A stretch of DNA of 64,000 bases from Acidobacteriota bacterium (GTDB taxonomy: Bacteria; Acidobacteriota; Terriglobia; Acidiferrales; UBA7541): assembly GCA_003225315.1 (NCBI GenBank), contig QHZD01000019.1, positions 62,001-126,000 on the forward strand, given 5' to 3'. The notes below the pieces were generated by a model. It made no database searches. It had not been told where the DNA came from and worked only from the letters and a program-made list of their open reading frames with translations. How positions within the stretch are numbered: position 1 is the stretch's first letter; every line of letters begins with the position of its first letter. This document shows positions 17,206 through 25,792 of the stretch, in pieces. The position numbers and the translations under genes are program-made.

Positions 17206-18150
17206 CTAGAAGAGGCGGAAGACCGCTTCGACCGTGACCCACGCCGGCACGGCTCGGCGCGCGTCATCATGCGCCGGAACAAATTTCCAGCCGCGAATGG
17301 CCTGCGCCGCGCGCTCATCCAGTCCCAGCCCTATTCCCTGCACGATTCGAATTTGCGACGCGCGCCCGTCCGCCCCGACCAGAACGCGCAGGATCACCCT
17401 TCCTTGTAGTTTGGCTTCGCGCGCTTCGTCTGTGTATTGCGGGTCGGGGCAATACGCGCATTTCGGTAACGTAACGCCGTTCCGGTATCTCGACTCCGAC
17501 TCACCCAGCCCGCCCGGCCCATCTCGCCGACCATCACCCATGGTATTGCCGTCGCTGCCAATCGTGTTGGAATCGCCCGGTCCTGGCGAGTTTGTATCGT
17601 CTTTCATCCACGGCAGGCCGATTTTGCTAATCGGAGTCAGCGCTGGCGCTGCCGTTGGATCGAATATCGTCGGCGGCACTGGCATGTGTTCTTCCTGTTT
17701 CGGTGGGATCGATGGCCGGACGATCTGAATGGAGGCAAGCGCCGCGAAATCTCCAGCCGTCGTTGGAATTGGCAGGCGGCCCCCTCCGCTGCCGCTTCCC
17801 GGATCAGGAGCGCGGCCCGTGGTCGGTACAAACAAGCGCGGCGGAATCGTAAGGCCTCTCAGGACTTTCATAGCGCCATTTTCCGGGGGATTCTCTGGCC
17901 TAAACGGATGAGCGGCGACTAGCGCAAGTGCCATGATGATTGCCGCATGCGTTAGAAAAGATACGTCCCGTGCGTGGCTCGAATATGCCGGGTCGCCAAG
18001 CCGCAAAAGATGCAGCGGTGCTCCATTCGCTGAACTCATCTTCCATTTGCCTGGAGTCAGGGCATCGCGAAAGTTTTCACGGATACGTTGAATCAGGGAA
18101 TCTCTTGAACTCGCTGAGGAAAGCAAGAAACGCACGAAGGAATCGCGCAC
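17206..18150 (-). CDS. TonB-family energy transducer (second of pair)
   Basis: A 314-residue TonB-type protein: N-terminal cytoplasmic segment, one membrane helix (FLTHAAIIMALALVAAHPF, residues about 64-83), a long Pro/Gly/Ser-rich periplasmic linker and a C-terminal TonB domain (about 225-314) with PQYTDEAREAKLQGRVIL, VGADGRASQIRIVQG and GLDERAAQAIRGWKF. A CxxC pair (CAYC) sits directly before the TonB domain. The start is GTG at 18150, supported by GGAGG 7 nt upstream. It transmits proton-motive force to an outer-membrane receptor, perhaps the one at 49043-52708. It lies 329 nt downstream of the larger paralogue on the same strand. Confidence 0.88.
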   Translation of the reverse strand: MRDSFVRFLLSSASSRDSLIQRIRENFRDALTPGKWKMSSANGAPLHLLRLGDPAYSSHARDVSFLTHAAIIMALALVAAHPFRPENPPENGAMKVLRGLTIPPRLFVPTTGRAPDPGSGSGGGRLPIPTTAGDFAALASIQIVRPSIPPKQEEHMPVPPTIFDPTAAPALTPISKIGLPWMKDDTNSPGPGDSNTIGSDGNTMGDGRRDGPGGLGESESRYRNGVTLPKCAYCPDPQYTDEAREAKLQGRVILRVLVGADGRASQIRIVQGIGLGLDERAAQAIRGWKFVPAHDDARRAVPAWVTVEAVFRLF

Positions 18151-18479
18151 GGGCAGTCCTCCGTGCCCGCCTCAAATTTGGCCGCACTCCTCGACGAAGC
18201 GGGCAGCGAACGCTTGATGAGAAGCCTGGCGCCTGCGATTGTTTGCCCGCAAACCGAGCTTGGCTCGATTTTTCATGATGGTCTCGATCCCCGTAATCCC
18301 CAAAGCGAACACATTGTCATCCTGAAGCGAACCGGAGGTTCGCTGAAGAATCTCAACTAATGCGTTGTGCAGGAATTGTCAGCGGAGAATCTTGCCTGGC
18401 CTTGTTGAGTGGACACAAGACGACACACACCGGTGGGTATCGCTCCTGGCAGATCAAGCATTTTTGCTGTAAATGTTGG
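18151..18479. other. Intergenic stretch between two TonB genes
   Basis: No gene is supported here. It holds the GGAGG/GTG start region of the downstream TonB gene, a short GCACGG...CCGTGC inverted repeat close to that start, and a dispersed palindromic repeat at 18314-18357. The remainder shows no recognisable structure. Confidence 0.6.
18314..18357 (+). repeat. Dispersed hairpin repeat, TGTCATCCTGAAGC family, copy 1
   Basis: TTGTCATCCTGAAGC is followed by an inverted repeat (AGCGAACC, GGA, GGTTCGCT) and ends GAATCTCAAC. A related copy in reverse orientation lies at 58087-58132, with the same flanks but a different stem sequence. Shared ends with a variable stem are typical of dispersed REP/MITE-like elements. 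Confidence 0.65.
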
Positions 18480-19697
18480 CTAGTAGAGGTGGAAAGTAAC
18501 TTCAATCTGCACGCGGCAATTGACCGGTTTGCCGCTGGGGCCCACGGCCGGCCGCATCTTCCAATTCTTTACTTGTGAGAGAGCCTTTTCTTCCAAGCCG
18601 AGTCCGGGGCCCTTAATAACCACCGGGCTGATTACGCGCCCATCGGCAGTGACCGTTACGTCGAGCAGCACGGTCCCTTGATACTTGGCTTTCCGAGCTT
18701 CGTCAGAGTACTCCGGCTGCGGGCAGTAGATGCACATCGGCGAGCCCACGCCGTTCAAGCCTGCGCGGAAAACTCCGCCGCCTGTGCCGCCACCTTCGCC
18801 GGGGCCAAGGCCTCCGCCGGAACCGCTGCCGATACCAGTGCCATTACCATTCCCCAGCGAATCCGTGACATTTTTCGCCAGCGGATCACCGAAGTTCGCC
18901 ATGTTAGGGCTCTGGATCTTCAGGTCCGGTGGACCAAGCAGCGAAGGATCCATCGCCAGCTTGGGATTCAAATTCTGAATCTTCGCCTGAGGTGGCGTGA
19001 ATTGTGTGTACGAAAACTTGGGCAGTTTGCCCTTCGACGTCGGAGTCAGCGTGTGGTTGTTTGCTCCGCCACCGCCGCCGGCCTTGTCATTTCCCGCGGG
19101 CAGCTTCGCTATGTACGGCGAAATGTCCAGCGGCGTGACAGTAACTTTGTTCTTTGCCTCCGTCGAAGCGGGCAGCACATTCGTGAAAAGCGGAATCACC
19201 AGCAACCCGATCACCCCGATGTGCAGGACGACAGCAAGTATCTGGCTCGTGCCAAAGTTTTCATCCTTGGACCAGATGTCTTTCACTTTCACCGGCCGAA
19301 TTCCAGGCGGCAGCGGCGCCTGCTTTGGAGGCGAGAAGAAGTCCCTGAGCCGGTCACCGAATCCGCCGAAATTCGCGCCCCAGGCTACTGCCAACCTGCT
19401 GTTTACTCGCCCTCTGGATGCCGGGCCAGGACGCAAAAATTCAGCAAGGTTGCCCGCCAGTCCCGAGCCGAAATTCGTCTGTGTAAAGGGCGCATCTTTG
19501 CGCTCGCGCACCTTCACCGGGCGTTCCGTAAGGAACTGCTTCAGGTTCGACCAGAAATTATCCGGGATCAGAAGATCGGGTTTCGTGAACTTCGGCACCG
19601 CCGAAGATGGGACCGGAACAGCAGGCGCGCGGCCCGCGGTAGACACCTTGGGTTTTGTAATTTGAGGCGGCAGCAGATTGATAAATTTGCCCGGCAC
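18480..19697 (-). CDS. TonB-family energy transducer (first of pair)
   Basis: A 405-residue TonB-type protein with an unusually long cytoplasmic N-terminus (residues 1-150, Pro-rich, with repeated Phe/Trp segments such as PDNFWSNLKQFL and GDRLRDFF). It has one membrane helix (SQILAVVLHIGVIGLLVIPL, about 151-170), a Gly/Asn-rich linker (about 190-310) and a C-terminal TonB domain with PEYSDEARKAKYQGTVLLD and GLGLEEKALSQVKNWKM. CIYC precedes the domain, as CAYC does in the paralogue. The start is GTG at 19697, with GAGG about 6 nt upstream. It appears to lead a minus-strand envelope operon running to 15556. Confidence 0.88.
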   Translation of the reverse strand: MPGKFINLLPPQITKPKVSTAGRAPAVPVPSSAVPKFTKPDLLIPDNFWSNLKQFLTERPVKVRERKDAPFTQTNFGSGLAGNLAEFLRPGPASRGRVNSRLAVAWGANFGGFGDRLRDFFSPPKQAPLPPGIRPVKVKDIWSKDENFGTSQILAVVLHIGVIGLLVIPLFTNVLPASTEAKNKVTVTPLDISPYIAKLPAGNDKAGGGGGANNHTLTPTSKGKLPKFSYTQFTPPQAKIQNLNPKLAMDPSLLGPPDLKIQSPNMANFGDPLAKNVTDSLGNGNGTGIGSGSGGGLGPGEGGGTGGGVFRAGLNGVGSPMCIYCPQPEYSDEARKAKYQGTVLLDVTVTADGRVISPVVIKGPGLGLEEKALSQVKNWKMRPAVGPSGKPVNCRVQIEVTFHLY

Positions 19698-19905
19698 CGT
19701 TTACCTCGTCAGTTTAGACGCACGTTCCCCATATTCGGTGTACCTGACCATATGATTCGCGCTGGCGGGTAAAGGTTGCGCGCCCCATGCGGCTGACACC
19801 GATTGCCATTCATTGTAACATAGCTGATTACGCTGCTTCCCGATGTTTCCCGCCGTATACCTGTACAAACGGACGGCATAGAAGGGATTTACAAGCGCTC
19901 CAATT

Positions 19906-22755
19906 ATGGCCGAACCACTCGAACTCAAGAAAACGCTGAACCTGCCGAAAACGGATTTTCCGATGAAGGCCAGCCTGCCGCAGAACGAGCCCAAGCAGCT
20001 CGAAGCCTGGCATGGTGGAAACATCTATCAACGCATTCTGGAGGCGCGCAAAGGCAAGCCGCTCTTTGTTCTGCACGACGGCCCGCCATACCCCACGGGC
20101 GAAATTCATCTCGGCACTGGTCTGAACAAAATCCTCAAGGATATTGTCGTCAAGACTAACAGCATGGCCGGGAATTACGCACCCTACGTGCCAGGCTGGG
20201 ATTGCCATGGCCTGCCAATTGAAACCCAGGTGGAAAAAGAGCTGGGTGGAAAGGGAAAAGTTCCGCCCGCGGAATTCCGCAAGCTCTGCCGCCAGTTCGC
20301 TCTCCGTTATGTCGAACAGCACAAAAAAGATTTCAAGCGCCTCGGCATTTTCGGCCGCTGGAATGATCCCTACCTGACGATGAGCCATGAGTATGAAGCC
20401 ACCATCGCAGCCGCCTTTCTCGATTTCATGGAAAAAGGTTACGTCTACCGCGGCCGCAAGCCCGTGTACTGGTGCCTCTTTGATAGCACCGCTCTCGCCG
20501 AAGCCGAAGTCGAATACGAAGACCACGCTAGCCCTTCAATCTGGGTGAAGTTCGCAGCTGTCGTTGGCGGCAGAGGCGAAGCCCCGAAAATTGGGCCTGA
20601 TGTCAGCGCCGTTATCTGGACCACCACCCCATGGACCATTCCGCACAATCGCGCGCTCGCCTTTCATCCCGACTTTGAATACGCCGTCGTAGAAACCGAA
20701 AAAGGCACGCTGCTTCTCGCTGCCGATCGCGTCGCCGCGCTGCAAGCCGAGTGCGGCATCAAGGAAGCCAAAGTGCGCGCCACGTTCAAGGGCCGCGATT
20801 TCGACGGCATGAAATTTCAGCACCCCTTTCTCCCCATTCAGGTGCCCGGCATTCTTGCCGATTACGTCACGCTCGATCAGGGCAGTGGCATCGTCCACAC
20901 GGCTCCCGGCCACGGCGCCGACGACTTTTATTCCGGCCAAAAATATGGGCTGGAAATCTACGCGCCGCTCGACGACAAGGGCGTCTACCTCGAAGGCTTG
21001 CCCGAATACAAAGGCAAGGATGTTTTCTCCGCGAATCCCATTGTCGTGAAGTTGCTCGCTGATCGCGGCGCTCTTCTTGGCAACCACGAATACAAGCACA
21101 GCTATCCGCACTGCTGGCGTTGCCACAATCCGGTAATTTTCCGCGCCACGGAGCAGTGGTTTATTAAGATGGACCAGGCTGCTCACGGAAAAGAAAAAAC
21201 ACTGCGCCAGGAAGCGCTCGAAGAAATTCATCACGTGAAATGGATTCCCGCCTGGGGCGAAGACCGCATGTACGAAATGATTGAGAAGCGCCCGGATTGG
21301 TGCGTCTCCCGCCAGCGCTTCTGGGGCGTGCCTATCATCGTTTTTTATTGTGAAGGTTGTGGCGCGCGCCTCGAAGATTTCAAAGCTCTGCGCAATGTCG
21401 TCAAATGGTTTGAAAAGGAAGGCGCCGACGCCTGGTACCAGCACACGCCGGAAGAATTGCTCCCCGCGGGGACAAAGTGTTCCTGTGGCTCCACAAAATG
21501 GCGCAAGGAAAATGACATTCTCGACGTCTGGTTCGATTCCGGCTCTTCGAATCTGTCTGTATTGAAAGGTGCCGAGTGGCCCGCCGACGTTTATCTCGAA
21601 GGCCCCGACCAATATCGCGGCTGGTTCCATAGTTCGCTGCTGGTGGCCACCGGCGTGCGCGACGCTGCGCCCTATCGCGGCGTCGTCACGCACGGTTGGA
21701 CGCTCGACGAACGGGGCCGTCCGATGTCCAAGTCTCTCGGCAACGCCCTCTACCCCATCGAGATTTGCGAAAAATGGGGCGCGGATTTGCTTCGCCTTTG
21801 GGTCGGTTCCGTCGAATACCAGGCCGACGTAAAAATGAGCGAGCGCGTGATGACCCAGCTCAGCGAAGCCTATCGCAAGATTCGCAACACCTTCCGTTTC
21901 GCCCTCGGCAACCTCGGCGATTTCAATCCCTCGCGCGACGCGCTTTCGAACGATCAACTCGAGGAATTTGACCGCTGGATGCTCGACCACACCGCCGAGC
22001 TCGTCAAGAAATGCCGCGAGTGGTACGCCAATTACGAATTTCACCGCGTCTATCACGCCATCCACGACTACTGCGTCGTGGATCTCAGCGCATTCTATTT
22101 CGATGTGCTGAAAGACCGGCTCTACACCAAAGCGCCCAGAAATAAATCGCGCCGCTCCGCGCAAAATGCCGTCTGGAAAATCTCCAGTGCCCTCATCCGC
22201 CTCGCCGCGCCAATTCTGGTTTTCACCTCGGAGGAAGTCTGGAAGTATTTCCCCAAGTCACAGAGCGAACCGGAAAGCGTGCACATGTCGCTCTTCCCGG
22301 AAGCCGCAGCGGTTGCTGGCGGAATCGCTAAAGACGCCGCCGAAAAGTGGGAGCGTCTCGCGCAAGTTCGCTCTGCTGTGCTCCTCGCCCTCGAGCAAGC
22401 GCGCGCCGCAAAAGCCATCGGTGGCAACCTCGAGGCCAAAGTCTTGCTCCATGCCGATCCGCACGGCTCTGCTCTTCAAAAGCTCCTCGAAGAAAAACGT
22501 TCCGTTCTTCCCGCTCTCTTCATCGTTTCCCAGGTTGAAGTCCATTCATCGGCGATTCCCGCATCCGTTCCGGCCGAATCATTGCCGGTCCTGACGATCA
22601 AGATCGACCGCGCCGAGGGCGCCAAATGTGAGCGCTGCTGGAACTACTCAACTCATGTCGGCGAGAACCTGCGATACCCAAAGGTCTGCGAGCGCTGCTC
22701 CGAAGCCCTCGCCGAAATCGAGAGAGATGGGTCGGTAAATGTGGCGGCGACCTAA
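19906..22755 (+). CDS. ileS: Isoleucine--tRNA ligase
   Basis: Class I aminoacyl-tRNA synthetase charging tRNA-Ile. The 949-residue protein carries the HIGH-type motif (PYPTGEIHLGTGLNKILKD, about residue 65), the CP1 editing domain (WTTTPWTIPHNRALA, GSGIVHTAPGHGADDF), the KMSKS motif (GRPMSKSLGN) and a C-terminal zinc finger (CERCWNYS ... CERC). Length and order match bacterial IleS of the E. coli type. No T-box or other leader is visible in the 200 nt before it. lspA follows after 57 nt, a common pairing. Confidence 0.97.
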   Translation: MAEPLELKKTLNLPKTDFPMKASLPQNEPKQLEAWHGGNIYQRILEARKGKPLFVLHDGPPYPTGEIHLGTGLNKILKDIVVKTNSMAGNYAPYVPGWDCHGLPIETQVEKELGGKGKVPPAEFRKLCRQFALRYVEQHKKDFKRLGIFGRWNDPYLTMSHEYEATIAAAFLDFMEKGYVYRGRKPVYWCLFDSTALAEAEVEYEDHASPSIWVKFAAVVGGRGEAPKIGPDVSAVIWTTTPWTIPHNRALAFHPDFEYAVVETEKGTLLLAADRVAALQAECGIKEAKVRATFKGRDFDGMKFQHPFLPIQVPGILADYVTLDQGSGIVHTAPGHGADDFYSGQKYGLEIYAPLDDKGVYLEGLPEYKGKDVFSANPIVVKLLADRGALLGNHEYKHSYPHCWRCHNPVIFRATEQWFIKMDQAAHGKEKTLRQEALEEIHHVKWIPAWGEDRMYEMIEKRPDWCVSRQRFWGVPIIVFYCEGCGARLEDFKALRNVVKWFEKEGADAWYQHTPEELLPAGTKCSCGSTKWRKENDILDVWFDSGSSNLSVLKGAEWPADVYLEGPDQYRGWFHSSLLVATGVRDAAPYRGVVTHGWTLDERGRPMSKSLGNALYPIEICEKWGADLLRLWVGSVEYQADVKMSERVMTQLSEAYRKIRNTFRFALGNLGDFNPSRDALSNDQLEEFDRWMLDHTAELVKKCREWYANYEFHRVYHAIHDYCVVDLSAFYFDVLKDRLYTKAPRNKSRRSAQNAVWKISSALIRLAAPILVFTSEEVWKYFPKSQSEPESVHMSLFPEAAAVAGGIAKDAAEKWERLAQVRSAVLLALEQARAAKAIGGNLEAKVLLHADPHGSALQKLLEEKRSVLPALFIVSQVEVHSSAIPASVPAESLPVLTIKIDRAEGAKCERCWNYSTHVGENLRYPKVCERCSEALAEIERDGSVNVAAT

Positions 22756-22812
22756 AATGTTCTCCCCCGCTGTCTCCTGTACCTCCTTAACCTCCTTTAA
22801 TTCCTTAACCTC

Positions 22813-23334
22813 ATGACCCTTCCTTTGCGCCTTCGCTTCCTCTGGCTCACTCTCGCCGTCGTCTTCCTCGACCGCGCCACAAAAGCCTGGATCGAGTCCC
22901 GCCCCGCTGACCGCTTCCCGCACCCTGTCATTCAAAACTTTTTCTATCTCGTTGACTCGCGCAATCCCGGCATCGCCTTCAGTTTTCTCGCAGGTCTCTC
23001 CTCTCCCGCCCTGCGCGTATTTCTCATTTGCGGCTCCCTCATCATCATTGCAGTCATCACTTGGCTGCTCGTCGCTGGCCGCGATACCAGCTCCCTTCAC
23101 GCGGCAGGCCTGGCCGTTCTCCTGGGCGGTGCCACTGGCAACGTCACCGACCGCATCCTCCACGGCGCCGTCACCGATTTCATCGAGGTCTATCTTCATT
23201 TCCTTCCCTGGCGAATTTTCAATCCTTGGCCGGCCTTCAACGTTGCGGATTCCGCTATCACGATTGGCGCCATCCTTATCCTTCTTGACGTATTATTTGG
23301 CCGCCGGTCCGATGCACCCCATTCAAGTTCGTGA
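22813..23334 (+). CDS. lspA: Lipoprotein signal peptidase (signal peptidase II)
   Basis: LspA cleaves signal peptides of diacylglyceryl-modified prolipoproteins in the inner membrane. The 173-residue protein has four hydrophobic segments and the family blocks GGATGNVTDRILHGAVTDFIEV and FNVADSAITIG. The catalytic aspartates are Asp122 and Asp146. The N-terminus contains FLDRATKAW, the usual LDQxTK-like motif. The 57-nt spacer after ileS is almost wholly pyrimidine (repeated TTAACCTC-like units), so the ATG has no Shine-Dalgarno and may depend on coupling to ileS translation. Confidence 0.95.
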   Translation: MTLPLRLRFLWLTLAVVFLDRATKAWIESRPADRFPHPVIQNFFYLVDSRNPGIAFSFLAGLSSPALRVFLICGSLIIIAVITWLLVAGRDTSSLHAAGLAVLLGGATGNVTDRILHGAVTDFIEVYLHFLPWRIFNPWPAFNVADSAITIGAILILLDVLFGRRSDAPHSSS

Positions 23335-24834
<1,500 letters not shown>

Positions 24835-24889
24835 GCTGTTGGAACACCATCGCTGGAAACCATTTTGTCCTAAACAACGTCATAAAATT

Positions 24890-25414
24890 ATGATGAGAAC
24901 TATTCTCGCCGCCATTGTCCTGGCGGTTTTCGCCGTTCCGGTCCTGGCGCAAGACCCGCCACCAACGGCGTCTACCCGTGGCGGCTGCGGCCCCAGCGAG
25001 GCGTATTTCGACGTAAAGACGAACAAGAAGCAGCATCCTGTGGCACCCACGGATAGTGGCAAGGCCCTCGTCTACGTCTTCGAGGATATTGAGCGTGGTC
25101 CCACAATGAGAGTGGGGCTCGATGGCGCGTGGGTCGGAGCCAACAAAGGCAAGTCTTATTTTTTCTTTTCCGTGGATCCCGGCGATCATCAAGTCTGCAC
25201 CAATTGGCAATCGGGCACCTTCAAGGAAACCTCCAAGCGCATTGGTTCGGCCACTACTATTAAGGCCGAAGGAGGCAAGGTTTATTACTTGCGGGTCCAG
25301 GTCTATGAACGAAGCGAGCAGGACCGCAATGTGAAACTGGAACCGGTTGAGCCAGCCGAAGGCCAGTTCCTTATTTCCGCTTCCGCTTTCAGTACCTTCC
25401 GCGCCAAAAACTGA
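24890..25414 (+). CDS. Secreted DUF2846-like protein
   Basis: A 174-residue exported protein: signal peptide MRTILAAIVLAVFAVPVLA, then a compact beta-rich domain (ALVYVFEDIERGPTMRVGLD, GANKGKSYFFFSVDPGDHQV, KVYYLRVQVYE). This pattern resembles DUF2846 proteins, which occur in outer-membrane or periplasmic proteins of unknown role. The frame is open much further upstream within the GH1 gene, but only the ATG at 24890 (or 24893) gives a signal peptide. Function unknown. Confidence 0.7.
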   Translation: MMRTILAAIVLAVFAVPVLAQDPPPTASTRGGCGPSEAYFDVKTNKKQHPVAPTDSGKALVYVFEDIERGPTMRVGLDGAWVGANKGKSYFFFSVDPGDHQVCTNWQSGTFKETSKRIGSATTIKAEGGKVYYLRVQVYERSEQDRNVKLEPVEPAEGQFLISASAFSTFRAKN

Positions 25415-25792
25415 TTGGCTCTAACTTATTGCTGCGCTGGCCAGTTACGCGCCATTCAGGTGTCTCCCATCTTCTTTTGCAGCATCCACCCGATTGCCTT
25501 CGCGTTTCTGGTGGTGCATACCTAGAGTGGCTGCAAACTGCCTCGAAGCTAGCCGAGTGTAAGAAAGGGTGGATGATCAAGCTCAGGGCGTGCGAAGAAG
25601 AACGTAATCGCACTCTAAGCCCAAACGTTTGGAAGGCGCAGCACTTTTAGCGTGAATTCCAGGTGCTCCTCGTCCTTGCCGTTTCCATGACTCTGATTTG
25701 AAGCATGGCGCGCTCGCCCCGCGCGCTTCAGTCATGAGTAGTTTGTTCTGAAAGCGACAGAATCCATCGCCCAGCCATCCTACGGAGGAAAG
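25415..25792. other. Intergenic stretch without recognised content
   Basis: No ORF with coding character and no strong hairpin. The last 15 nt contain the Shine-Dalgarno (CGGAGGAAAG) of the next gene. Confidence 0.6.

Noticed and set aside
20536-22164. Long 542-codon open frame on the minus strand
   Set aside because: It is antisense to the well-supported ileS gene, has no start signals or recognisable motifs, and follows from codon bias of the sense gene.
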